A stretch of 11,036 nt of DNA. It comes from DASUSF01 sp036375275 (GTDB taxonomy: Bacteria > Pseudomonadota > Alphaproteobacteria > Geminicoccales > Geminicoccaceae). Below the pieces are notes generated by a model that saw only the letters and a program-made list of their open reading frames with translations, did not search any database and was not told the DNA's origin. The translations under genes and the position numbers were made by a program. This document shows positions 1-6,923 of this stretch, in pieces (position 1 is the first letter of the stretch; each line of letters begins with the position of its first letter). The stretch lies in contig DASUSF010000138.1 of the NCBI GenBank assembly GCA_036375275.1, positions 1 to 11,036 on the forward strand, read 5' to 3'.

Positions 1-854
1 GCCACGGCGTGGCCGTGCCGTGCCGCGCGCAGCCACTCGATCGCCACCGAGCCGCTGCCCGCGCCGACGTCGATCAGGCGCTGGCCCGGGCCGGGCTGCA
101 GGCGGGCGAGGGTAATCGCCCGGATCTCCCGCCGGGTGAGCAGGCCGTCGCTCGCGAACGCCCCGTCCGGGAGCCCCGGCACGGCGGGCAGGAGCGGCGT
201 CCCCGGCTCGCTCCGGCAGGCGATCGCGACCACGTTCAGCCGCGCCACCCGGACCTCACCGAGCGTCGCGACGGCGGTCTCGACGATCCGCTCGTCCGGC
301 CCGCCGAGGTGCTCCAGCACCCAGACCCGGCTGGCGCCGAACCCGGTCTCGCTGAGCATCTGCCCGACCAGGCCGGGCGTGGTCTCGTCCCGCGACAGCA
401 CGACCAGCTTCGCGCCCGGCCAGAGATGACGGCGGAGCCGGGCGGGCGGCGCCGCATGCAGGCTGAGCAGCTCGACCTCGTCCGCCGGCCAGCGGAGGCG
501 CGCCCGGACCAGGGCGGCACTCGACGGAGCGGGCCAGATCCGCATCTCCTCGGGGGAAAAGTGCTGGCTGAGCGTGGTGCCGATGCCGAAGCACATCGGA
601 TCGCCCGAGGCGAGCACGACCACCCGCCGGCCGCGCCGGCGCGCGATCTCGTCGAGGCTCGCTTCGAGCGGGTTCCGCCAGGTCAGGCGCTCGGCGCGGA
701 CGCCCGGAAACAGCGCGTGGTGCCGGGCGCCGCCGACCAGGACCTCGGCCGCCTCGACCACGGCCCGGGCGCGCTCGGGAAGCGAGGAGGGGCCGCCGTC
801 GTCGGTGCCGACGACCGTGAGCCAGGGCTGTTCCATCGCCGGCACCGGCGCCAT
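1..854 (-). CDS. cobL: Precorrin-6Y C5,15-methyltransferase (decarboxylating), CobL / CbiET type; 3' end cut by the window
   Basis: This enzyme methylates C-5 and C-15 of the corrin ring from S-adenosylmethionine and decarboxylates the C-12 acetate side chain. About 284 codons are visible with no stop. CobL proteins are usually about 400 residues, so roughly the last third lies beyond the left edge. The N-terminal CbiE half shows VVGTDDGG (14-21), ASGDPMCFGIG (82-92) and SLHAAP (131-136). The CbiT half begins near LLTRREIRAITLA (238-250), followed by the SAM-binding loop DVGAGSGSVAIEW (262-274). The chosen ATG at 854 overlaps the cobH stop as TGATG, which suggests translational coupling. A second in-frame ATG at 836 (MEQPWLTVVG) is the alternative start. 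Fused E/T proteins occur in both the aerobic and anaerobic B12 routes, so the fusion alone does not decide the route. Identity is secure; the exact start is less so. Confidence 0.93.
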   Translation of the reverse strand, partial: MAPVPAMEQPWLTVVGTDDGGPSSLPERARAVVEAAEVLVGGARHHALFPGVRAERLTWRNPLEASLDEIARRRGRRVVVLASGDPMCFGIGTTLSQHFSPEEMRIWPAPSSAALVRARLRWPADEVELLSLHAAPPARLRRHLWPGAKLVVLSRDETTPGLVGQMLSETGFGASRVWVLEHLGGPDERIVETAVATLGEVRVARLNVVAIACRSEPGTPLLPAVPGLPDGAFASDGLLTRREIRAITLARLQPGPGQRLIDVGAGSGSVAIEWLRAARHGHAV

Positions 855-1477
855 CAGGCCGGGAGCAGCGCGTTGACCGCCGCCGCCGCGAGCGCGCTGC
901 CGCCCCGGCGGCCACGGAGCGTGACGTAGGGTGGATCGCCTCCCGCCCCGATCAGCGCCTCCTTGGACTCGGCGGCACCGACGAACCCGACCGGGAAGCC
1001 GAGCACGAGGGCCGGTCGGGCGCGGCCAGCCTGGTGCAGTTCGAGGAGACGGAAGAGGGCGGTCGGCGCGTTGCCGATCACGACCACCGCGCCCTCGAGC
1101 CGCGCGCGCTCGAGCTCCAGCCCGGCGGCGCTCCGGGTGGTGCCGCGCCGCGCCGCGGCGTCCGCCGCCTCCGGGTGCCCGACCGCGACGGTCACGGTCT
1201 GGCCGGGCACGAGCCGGCGGCGGGCGATGCCGGCCGCGACCATCGCGACGTCGGTGACGATCGGAGCGCCGCGTCGGAGCGCGCGGCGCCCGGCCTCGCC
1301 CGCGCCCGGGCTCCAGGCCAGGTCGTCCACGACGTCGGTCATGCCGCAGGCGTGGATCAGGCGGAGCCCGAGATCCCGGAGGTCGCCCGGCAGCCGCGCG
1401 AGATCGGCCTCCGCGCGGATCGCGGCGAAGGAGGCGCGGTAGATCGCCTCAGGGTCCTCGAGGTAGTCCGCCGCCAT
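854..1477 (-). CDS. cobH: Precorrin-8X methylmutase (CobH / CbiC)
   Basis: A cytosolic isomerase that moves the methyl group from C-11 to C-12 of precorrin-8 (or cobalt-precorrin-8), giving the hydrogenobyrinate/cobyrinate skeleton. The 207-residue product is the normal family length. Family signatures are intact: RLIHACGMTDV (39-49) with the catalytic histidine at 42, the strand PIVTDVAMV, then GNAPTALFRLLE, GFPVGFVGAAESKEAL and the C-terminal VTLRGRRGGSAL. The ATG at 1477 comes 15 bp after the cbiX stop, with only a weak purine-rich stretch (AAGCGGG) before it. Its TGA overlaps the cobL start. It is therefore the middle gene of cbiX-cobH-cobL, and its product passes close to the CobL step in the pathway. 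Whether the substrate carries cobalt cannot be read from this protein. Identity is very secure. Confidence 0.96.
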   Translation of the reverse strand: MAADYLEDPEAIYRASFAAIRAEADLARLPGDLRDLGLRLIHACGMTDVVDDLAWSPGAGEAGRRALRRGAPIVTDVAMVAAGIARRRLVPGQTVTVAVGHPEAADAAARRGTTRSAAGLELERARLEGAVVVIGNAPTALFRLLELHQAGRARPALVLGFPVGFVGAAESKEALIGAGGDPPYVTLRGRRGGSALAAAAVNALLPA

Positions 1478-1492
1478 GGGCGTCTGCCCGCT

Positions 1493-2473
1493 TCATCCGT
1501 CGGAGGACGGCGCGTGGCCGTTCGGGCGGGGTTGGTCGTGATGGTGGTGGTGGCCGGCGCCCTGGGCATGATGATGGTGATGGGAATGATGATGATGCTC
1601 CGGGCCGGTCCCGATCCCCTCGACGTGATGGTGATGGCCGACCTGCGGCGCGCCGGCGGCGGCCTCGTGGCCGATGATCCGGTCCCGGTACTTGCAGAGC
1701 AGGCAGTTCATGTTGACGTCGCCGGCGAGGATCCCGGCGATCCGTTCGACGAAGGTCTCGACCACCAGCGGATGGGCGTTCAGGTAGCCCGCCTTGACGA
1801 ACTCGATCTCCGGATGCGCGGCGGCGACGGCATCGGTCCGGTCGTAGATCCGGCGGATCAGCACGCCGGTGAACAGGAACCAGGGCGCCACGACGATCCG
1901 CTCGAAGCCGAGCCGGGCGGCGCGCTCGAGGACCGCGTCGACGCGCGGGTGCGCGACGCCGCTGAAGCCGATCTCGACCCACCCGAAGCCCATGCCCTCG
2001 CCGAGCATGCGGGCGACCTTGAAGACGTTGCCGTTGGCGTCCGGGTCGGAGGTGCCGCGGCCGATCACCGCGAGCAGCGTCCGCTCGAGCGGCACCTCCG
2101 GCCGTCCGGCGAGCGCCTCCAGGATCCGCGCGCGCGCCGCCTCGAGGAGCTTCGGGTCGATCCCGAGGTCGCGGCCGAAATCGATCCGGATGTCGTGCGC
2201 CCGGGCGTACTCGTTGAGCACCGAAGGCACGTCGTTCTTGACGTGGCCGGCGGCGAACAGCATCCCGGGGACCGCGAGCACGTGGTCGACGCCGCTCGCG
2301 CGGAGACGGTCGAGGCCGTCGCGGATCACCGGCCGGGCGAACTCGAGGAAGCCGCTCGCGACCGGCGTGCCGCCGTGGCGGGCGCGGACCGCCTCGACCA
2401 GCGCCTCGAACTCGCGTACCGCCCCGATGTCGCGCGAGCCGTGGCCACAGATCATCACCCCGACCGTGGACAT
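1493..2473 (-). CDS. cbiX: Sirohydrochlorin cobaltochelatase, long CbiX type, with Fe-S motif and His-rich tail
   Basis: A class II chelatase that inserts Co2+ into sirohydrochlorin, the metal-insertion step of early-cobalt B12 synthesis. At 326 residues it is the long form, made of two homologous chelatase halves. The N-terminal half carries GHGSRD (10-15) and AAGHVKNDV (74-82), with candidate catalytic histidines at 11 and 77. The second half has GRGTSDPD (138-145) and FLFTGVLIRRIYD (199-211), where the HGS histidine is lost, so only the first half is likely catalytic. An MxCxxC motif (MNCLLC, 255-260) matches the one that binds a 4Fe-4S cluster in Bacillus megaterium CbiX. The tail (270-326) holds 19 histidines in runs of four or five and probably stores or delivers cobalt or nickel. 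It is the first gene of the operon. A GAGAGG stretch lies about 10 nt before the ATG at 2473. Use as a ferrochelatase for siroheme is a less likely alternative. Confidence 0.93.
   Translation of the reverse strand: MSTVGVMICGHGSRDIGAVREFEALVEAVRARHGGTPVASGFLEFARPVIRDGLDRLRASGVDHVLAVPGMLFAAGHVKNDVPSVLNEYARAHDIRIDFGRDLGIDPKLLEAARARILEALAGRPEVPLERTLLAVIGRGTSDPDANGNVFKVARMLGEGMGFGWVEIGFSGVAHPRVDAVLERAARLGFERIVVAPWFLFTGVLIRRIYDRTDAVAAAHPEIEFVKAGYLNAHPLVVETFVERIAGILAGDVNMNCLLCKYRDRIIGHEAAAGAPQVGHHHHVEGIGTGPEHHHHSHHHHHAQGAGHHHHHDQPRPNGHAPSSDG
1538..1636. repeat. Imperfect trinucleotide tract encoding the CbiX histidine runs
   Basis: On the plus strand this is a loose array of atg/gtg-type triplets; on the coding strand they are CAC/CAT histidine codons. 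It encodes three blocks of 4, 9 (interrupted by one serine) and 5 histidines, residues 280-312 of CbiX, separated by short Gly/Ala/Glu/Gln-containing linkers. Low complexity and near-identical triplets make it prone to in-frame gain or loss of codons. It also produces a spurious methionine-rich antisense reading frame. Confidence 0.85.
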
Positions 2474-2502
2474 CGATGCCTGCCTCTCTTCCGACCGACG
2501 CC

Positions 2503-2531
2503 TGGATAGCAGCGGCCCGTACCCTTAACAA
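2503..2531 (-). promoter_or_regulatory. Candidate sigma-70-type promoter for cbiX-cobH-cobL
   Basis: In the divergent gap between cbiX and cbiB, the minus strand reads TTGTTA (2531-2526), a 17-bp spacer, then TATCCA (2508-2503). These match the -35 and -10 consensus at 4 of 6 and 3 of 6 positions, with optimal spacing, in the only AT-richer patch of the region. Transcription would begin about 20 nt before the cbiX ATG. A short hairpin (stem GGCCG 2536-2540 with CGGCC 2546-2550) lies upstream of it. The 100-bp gap is too short for a cobalamin riboswitch, and no B12 box was recognised. This is a by-eye match and may be chance. Confidence 0.35.
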
Positions 2532-2560
2532 GCGAGGCCGCCGGTCGGCCGCGGGTGGGC

Positions 2561-2568
2561 GGAAGGGG
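2561..2568 (+). promoter_or_regulatory. Ribosome binding site that supports the GTG start of cbiB
   Basis: GGAAGGGG lies 5 nt before the GTG at 2574. It is the only strong purine-rich stretch near the start, and it supports the GTG as initiator. The encoded N-terminus also fits the CbiB family, with the DWLLGDPPWLW signature starting about 20 residues in. Confidence 0.6.
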
Positions 2569-2573
2569 CGGTC

Positions 2574-3560
2574 GTGCTGATCGCGGACCCCGACCCGCTC
2601 CTCGCGGCGCTGCTGCTCGCGCTGCTGCTCGACTGGCTGCTCGGCGACCCGCCCTGGCTCTGGCGGCGGCTGCCGCACCCGGTCGCCCTGATCGGATGGG
2701 CGATCGGCCGCCTCGAGGTGCGCTGGAACCGATCGGACCTGGCGGATGCGGAGCGCCGCCGTTCCGGCCGGCGGACCGTGCTGCTGGTCGTGGCGGCCTC
2801 GGCTGTCCTTGGACTGCTGCTGCAGGGTGTCCTGCTCGACTTCGAGCATGGCTGGATCGTGCTCGGCGTCCTGATGAGCACGCTCATCGCCTACCGTAGC
2901 CTCGAGAGGCACGTGACGGCGGTGGCGGACGGCCTGGACGAAGGGCTGACGGAAGGCCGGGCGGCCGTCGCGCACATCGTCGGCCGCGATCCGGCGAGCC
3001 TCGACGACGCCGCCGTTGCACGCGCCGCGATCGAGTCCACGGCCGAGAACTTCGCCGACGGCGTCGTCGCGCCGCTCCTCTGGGGTCTTCTGCTCGGGCT
3101 GCCGGGAATGGTCGCCTACAAGGCGATCAACACCGCCGACAGCATGATCGGCCACAAGACGGGGCGCTACCTCCAGTTCGGCGGGTTCGCGGCCCGGCTC
3201 GACGACCTGGTCAACCTCCCGGCGTCGCGTCTGGCCATGGTGCTCCTGGTGCTGGCCGCGCTGCTCGAGCCGGACGCCACGCCGGCGGGAGCGGTCCGCG
3301 CGGTGCGTGCCGACGCTCGCCGCCACCGCTCGCCCAACGCCGGCTGGCCCGAAGCTGCGATGGCGGGCGCGCTCAGGCTGAGCCTCGCAGGTCCGAGGAC
3401 CTACGACGGCAAAGTGGTCGACGACGCCTGGATGGGCGGTGGCCGATCCTACGCCCGCCCTCGCGACATCCGGCGCGCCCTCGGGCTGATGAAGTGGGCG
3501 TTCCTTCTTCTCTCAGCCCTGGTCCTGGCGGTCGCGCTCGCGGCTGCGCGTCCGAGCTAG
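2574..3560 (+). CDS. cbiB: Adenosylcobinamide-phosphate synthase CbiB/CobD, integral membrane
   Basis: It joins (R)-1-aminopropan-2-ol or its O-phosphate to the f-propionate of adenosylcobyric acid, giving (phospho)adenosylcobinamide. It acts in the inner membrane, directly after the CobQ step. The 328-residue length is normal. Signatures are intact: DWLLGDPPWLW (20-30), ESTAENFADGV (154-164), YKAINTADSMIGHK (182-195) and SPNAGWPEAAMAGAL (253-267). Hydrophobic segments lie near 8-24, 68-88, 93-108, 163-182, 219-231 and 304-325. The start is GTG with a good Shine-Dalgarno sequence. It is divergent from cbiX (100 bp) and convergent with cobQ; its last 16 codons, including the stop, overlap the 3' end of cobQ on the other strand. 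The name cobD is used for this enzyme in aerobic-pathway nomenclature and must not be confused with Salmonella CobD, the threonine-phosphate decarboxylase. Confidence 0.96.
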   Translation: MLIADPDPLLAALLLALLLDWLLGDPPWLWRRLPHPVALIGWAIGRLEVRWNRSDLADAERRRSGRRTVLLVVAASAVLGLLLQGVLLDFEHGWIVLGVLMSTLIAYRSLERHVTAVADGLDEGLTEGRAAVAHIVGRDPASLDDAAVARAAIESTAENFADGVVAPLLWGLLLGLPGMVAYKAINTADSMIGHKTGRYLQFGGFAARLDDLVNLPASRLAMVLLVLAALLEPDATPAGAVRAVRADARRHRSPNAGWPEAAMAGALRLSLAGPRTYDGKVVDDAWMGGGRSYARPRDIRRALGLMKWAFLLLSALVLAVALAAARPS

Positions 3561-5009
3561 CGCGAGCAGGGCATCGGCATCCAGATTTCGCTCCAGATGA
3601 TCGGCGAGGTCGTCGAGGGTCCGTTCCACCAGCGGCTCGAAGGCGACCTTCGCCGCCGCGTCCGGGCGGAGCCGGCGGAGGAACGCGTCCCGGAACCCGT
3701 CGCTCGCGAACAGGCCGTGGACGTAGCAGCCCATGATCCGGCCATCCCGGCTGAGCGCGCCCTCGGGGCGCCCGTCGATCGACAGCATGGGGCGCCCGAG
3801 ATCCGGACCCGCGGTGGACCCGATGTGCATCTCGTAGCCCCGGACCTCGCAGCCGCTCGGGAGGTCCCGGCCGCGCACCAGGACCAGCCGCTTGTCGCCA
3901 CCGAGCACGGTCTCGACGTCGAGCAGGCCGAGCCCCGGAACGTCGTCCGGCGGGCCCTCGACCCCGGCGGGGTCGGCGAGCCGGCGGCCGAGCATCTGGT
4001 AGCCGCCGCACAGGCCCAGCACCCGGCCGCCGCGGGCGGCGTGCCGGCGGAGGTCGACGTCCCAGCCCTCGCGCCGGAGCGCGGCCAGATCGGCGAGCGT
4101 GGCCTTGGAGCCGGGCAGGAGGACCAGATCGGCGTCACGTGGCAGCTCGTCCCCCGCGCGCACCAGCACGACGTCGACGTCGGGCTCGGCCGCGAGCGGA
4201 TCGAGATCGTCGAAGTTCGCGATCCGCGGCAGGCGCGGCACCGCGATCCTGATCCTTCCGCCATCGGGTCGGCGCCGCGCCTCCAGGTCGAGCACGTCCT
4301 CGCCGGGCAGCGCGCGGGCGCCGTCGAACCAGGGCACGACGCCGTAGCTCCGCATCCCGGTCCGCTCGCGGATGATCGGATGGGCGTCGTCGAACAGCGC
4401 GGCGTCGCCCCGGAACCGGTTCACGACGTAGCCGCCGATCAGCGCCCGCTCCTCGGGCTCGAGCAGGACGTGGGTGCCGACCAGGGACGCGATCACGCCG
4501 CCGCGCTCGATGTCGCCGACCAGCACCACCGGCACCCCGGCGGCCAGCGCAAACCCCATGTTGGCGATGTCGTGGCGGCGAAGATTGACCTCGGCCGGGC
4601 TGCCCGCGCCCTCGACCAGGATGAGGTCGGCCTCCGCCTCCAGATGGACGAAGCTCTCCAGGACCTTCGGCAGCAGAGAAGGCTTGAGGCGCGCGTAGTC
4701 TCGGGCGCGGCAGCTCCCGGTCATCCGTCCCTGGACCACCACCTGGGCGCCGGTGTCGGTCTCGGGCTTGAGCAGCACCGCGTTCATGTGCCGCGAGAGC
4801 GGGACGCCCGCAGCCTGCGCCTGGAGCGCCTGGGCGCGCCCGATCTCGCCCCCGTCCGCGGTCACCGCAGCGTTGTTGCTCATGTTCTGCGGCTTGAACG
4901 GCCGGACCTGCAGCCCCCGCCTCGCGAACAGCCGGCACAGCCCCGCCACCAGCAACGACTTGCCGACGTTGGAGCCGGTGCCCTGGAGCATCACCGCAGG
5001 CCTGCTCAT
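3513..5009 (-). CDS. cobQ: Cobyric acid synthase, glutamine-hydrolysing (CobQ / CbiP)
   Basis: It amidates the b, d, e and g side chains of adenosylcobyrinate a,c-diamide to give adenosylcobyric acid, using ATP and glutamine. From the ATG at 5009 it has 498 residues, typical of the family. The N-terminal synthetase domain (1 to about 240) has the P-loop-like GTGSNVGKS (10-18), FKPQNMSNN (38-46), LVEGAGSPAEVNL (131-143) and GDIERGG (165-171). The C-terminal class I glutaminase-like domain has LCGGYQML (333-340) with nucleophile Cys334, GYEMHIG (391-397) and YVHGLF (429-434) with His431. The frame is open back to ATGs at 5048 and 5114. I prefer 5009 because family members begin a few residues before VMLQGT and the extension is Arg-rich and unconserved in appearance. 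No start here has a clear Shine-Dalgarno sequence. The 3' end overlaps cbiB in convergent orientation. Confidence 0.95.
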   Translation of the reverse strand: MSRPAVMLQGTGSNVGKSLLVAGLCRLFARRGLQVRPFKPQNMSNNAAVTADGGEIGRAQALQAQAAGVPLSRHMNAVLLKPETDTGAQVVVQGRMTGSCRARDYARLKPSLLPKVLESFVHLEAEADLILVEGAGSPAEVNLRRHDIANMGFALAAGVPVVLVGDIERGGVIASLVGTHVLLEPEERALIGGYVVNRFRGDAALFDDAHPIIRERTGMRSYGVVPWFDGARALPGEDVLDLEARRRPDGGRIRIAVPRLPRIANFDDLDPLAAEPDVDVVLVRAGDELPRDADLVLLPGSKATLADLAALRREGWDVDLRRHAARGGRVLGLCGGYQMLGRRLADPAGVEGPPDDVPGLGLLDVETVLGGDKRLVLVRGRDLPSGCEVRGYEMHIGSTAGPDLGRPMLSIDGRPEGALSRDGRIMGCYVHGLFASDGFRDAFLRRLRPDAAAKVAFEPLVERTLDDLADHLERNLDADALLALARTRSRERDRQDQG

Positions 5010-5159
5010 CGGCGCTGATGCGGCGACGCGATCCGTCCGCCGGTCCATCGTCGTCCGCGGACCCGACCCCCCGCCCGCGCGCCGGTTCCTCGAACCATGC
5101 CGAAGACCTACCATGGATGTTCCGCTCGCGCGAAGCCGATCCGGAAGGGCAGGGGCCGT
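5010..5159. other. 150-bp spacer before cobQ with a small hairpin and a palindrome
   Basis: It separates the GS-like gene from cobQ on the minus strand. It holds a perfect 5-bp inverted repeat with a 3-nt loop (ggttc 5084-5088, gaacc 5092-5096) and a 10-bp palindrome gtccgcggac (5053-5062). No run of T follows the hairpin on either strand, so it is not a convincing terminator. I see no B12 box or other sign of a cobalamin riboswitch. The cobQ frame stays open through the first 105 bp, up to an ATG at 5114, so part of it could be coding if a longer cobQ start is used. Confidence 0.45.
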
Positions 5160-6521
5160 TCAGACGGTGTGCAGATACCAGGCCTGCTCGGTCGGGGTGA
5201 CGCGGTCGTTGAAACGGTCGCGCTCGGCCCGGCGGCAGGCGAGGTGGAGCCGGCAGAACCTTTCCCCCAGAAGGCCGGGAAGAGCGGTCGAAGCACTGAA
5301 CGCGTCGAGCGCGTGCTCGAGCGAAAGGGGGAGCGTGGCGGGCCGGTCATAGCCGTTGCCGGTCACCGGCTGGTCCGGCTCGATCGCGTGGTCGAGGCCG
5401 TGGAGGATGCCCGCGAGCACGCCCGCCAGCACGAGGTAAGGGCTCGCGTCGGCGCCCGCCGTCCGGTGCTCGATCCGGCGCGCCGCTTCGGGTCCGGCCG
5501 GGATGCGGATCGCCACGGTCCGGTTGTTGCGGCCCCACGCCGGCGAGGTCGGGGCGTAGGAGCGGGGGCGGAGCCGGCGGAAGCTGTTGGGGTTGGGCGC
5601 GAACAGCAGCATCGCCTCCGCCATGGTCGCCTGCAGGCCGCCGACCGCATGGCGGAGCAGGTCGGGCTCGCGGGCGAACCGGTTCGCGCCCGCGGCGTCG
5701 GTCAGGCTGAGGTGGAGGTGCATGCCGCTGGTCGAGCCGCCCTCGAACGGCAGCGCCATGAAGGTGGCGGCCGCGCCTGCGGAGCGTGCCGCGGCCTTGA
5801 CCGCACGTTTCAGGAGGAAGGCGTGGTCGGCGGCGCGGAGCGCGTCCCCCTGGTGGCCGAGGTTGATCTCCAGCTGGCCCGGGGCGTACTCGCTGACCGC
5901 GCCCTTGATCGGCAGCCCCTGGACCTCGGCGTACCGCTCGAGCGTCCGAAGGAACGTCTCGGCCGGGACCAGGGCGTCCAGGCCGTAGACCTGGCCGGGC
6001 TGCCCCGCAGAGAGCGGCCGCGGCGGCGAAAGCTCGGGGTCGAGGAGGTGGAACTCGAGCTCGAACGCTGCGACGCCGTGCAGGTCACGCTCCCGGAGCG
6101 CCTCCAGCAGGCGGCGGACCAGGGCCCGGGGATCGGCGAAGAACGGCCGGCCGTCGTGGTCGAGCAGGCCGCCCAGGACCTGCGCCGCGCCTTCCCGCCA
6201 CGGCACGGGCGCGAGGGTGTCGAGGTCCAGGACTCCCGGCCGGTCGGCGTCGCCTTCCTCCCAGATCAGCCCCGACGCCTCGACGTTCGCGCCGGTCGCG
6301 TCCATGCCGTAGAGCGAGCTCGCGAAGGTGAAGCCGCTCTCGACCATCGCCGCGAAGGCGCTCGCCGCGAGCCGCTTGCCGCGGGCGATGCCGGCGAGGT
6401 CGGGGAGGATCAGGTCGACGCTCGAGGTGCGCGGGTGCCGCGCGACGAACTCCTCCCAGACGCCTCGCGCGGCGGCCGCCGACGCGCCGCCGGGACCGCC
6501 GTCCGGCCCCGGCGAGGTCAT
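5160..6521 (-). CDS. Glutamine synthetase-family gamma-glutamyl-amine ligase (PuuA-like)
   Basis: A cytosolic ATP-dependent ligase of the GS-I fold, 453 residues. Family members of this type join glutamate to putrescine or another amine rather than to ammonia. The N-terminal beta-grasp domain runs to about 120. The catalytic domain shows FELEFHLL (153-160) and SEYAPGQLEINLGHQ (210-224) with metal-binding glutamates, SGMHLHLSL (265-273), NRTVAIRIP (333-341) and EHRTAGADASPYL (351-363). The NLYDL-type adenylylation motif of housekeeping GlnA is absent, and the C-terminus WYLHTV is PuuA-like. The ATG at 6521 has no visible Shine-Dalgarno sequence. It lies 25 bp after trxA and is probably co-transcribed with it. 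None of the other visible neighbours is a putrescine-pathway gene (no puuB, puuC or puuD), so the amine substrate is open; putrescine, ethanolamine or another small amine are possible. Family is secure, substrate is not. Confidence 0.85.
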   Translation of the reverse strand: MTSPGPDGGPGGASAAAARGVWEEFVARHPRTSSVDLILPDLAGIARGKRLAASAFAAMVESGFTFASSLYGMDATGANVEASGLIWEEGDADRPGVLDLDTLAPVPWREGAAQVLGGLLDHDGRPFFADPRALVRRLLEALRERDLHGVAAFELEFHLLDPELSPPRPLSAGQPGQVYGLDALVPAETFLRTLERYAEVQGLPIKGAVSEYAPGQLEINLGHQGDALRAADHAFLLKRAVKAAARSAGAAATFMALPFEGGSTSGMHLHLSLTDAAGANRFAREPDLLRHAVGGLQATMAEAMLLFAPNPNSFRRLRPRSYAPTSPAWGRNNRTVAIRIPAGPEAARRIEHRTAGADASPYLVLAGVLAGILHGLDHAIEPDQPVTGNGYDRPATLPLSLEHALDAFSASTALPGLLGERFCRLHLACRRAERDRFNDRVTPTEQAWYLHTV

Positions 6522-6546
6522 GCGGGTTACGCGCCCCGGGGCGGCG

Positions 6547-6867
6547 TCAGATCGCGTCCTGAACCCACTCGTAGAGCTTGCTCTTCGGCATGGCGCCGAC
6601 CTTGGTCGCGGCGATCTCGCCGTTCTTGAACACCATCAGCGTCGGGATGCCACGCACGCCGTACTTGGTCGGGGTCAGCGGGTTGTCGTCGATGTTGACC
6701 TTCGCGACCTTGACCTGGCCGCCGAGATCGCCCGCCAGCTCCTCCAGGAAGGGCGCGATCTGCTTGCAGGGCTGGCACCACTCGGCCCAGAAGTCGACCA
6801 CCACCGGGGTGTCGGATTTGAGCACGTCGGTCTCGAACGCGGTATCCGAAGTCTGGACGATTGCCAT
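6547..6867 (-). CDS. trxA: Thioredoxin TrxA with an altered CQPC active site
   Basis: A small cytosolic disulfide reductase, normally reduced by thioredoxin reductase, that supplies electrons to enzymes such as ribonucleotide reductase. It has 106 residues, the normal length for a single-domain thioredoxin, and no signal peptide. The fold signatures are present: VVVDFWAEW with buried Asp25, active-site cysteines 31 and 34, the cis-proline loop GIPT (Pro75), and VFKNGE. The active site reads WCQPC where the canonical sequence is WCGPC, so Gly32 is replaced by Gln. The ATG at 6867 is preceded by GAGGAA (6879-6874) at good spacing. It follows addA by about 100 bp with its own candidate promoter, and the GS-like gene begins 25 bp after it. 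The addA-trxA order is common in Alphaproteobacteria, which supports this being the main thioredoxin rather than a specialised paralogue. Confidence 0.96.
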   Translation of the reverse strand: MAIVQTSDTAFETDVLKSDTPVVVDFWAEWCQPCKQIAPFLEELAGDLGGQVKVAKVNIDDNPLTPTKYGVRGIPTLMVFKNGEIAATKVGAMPKSKLYEWVQDAI

Positions 6868-6923
6868 CGCATGTTCCTCGTGTCGCCCAGGCCAGGCCAG
6901 GGTCGGTTCGTCTCGTTGGCTCG

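Noticed and set aside
256..915. Minus-strand 219-codon frame over cobL
   Set aside because: It is an Arg/Ala/Gly-rich shadow in a different frame from the CobL protein, whose motifs are continuous from 854 to the window edge.
9..929. Plus-strand 306-codon frame antisense to cobL
   Set aside because: No recognisable domain, and it overlaps the clear CobL coding sequence.
1034..2509. Long plus-strand open frame (491 codons) antisense to cobH and cbiX, with a methionine-rich stretch
   Set aside because: The Met run is the antisense of the CbiX His codons, and the rest resembles no known family. Open antisense frames are expected at this GC content, and the minus strand holds clear genes.
2474..2573. 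Possible cobalamin riboswitch between cbiX and cbiB
   Set aside because: The gap is only 100 bp, shorter than a cobalamin riboswitch, and no B12 box or adjacent conserved elements were recognised on either strand.
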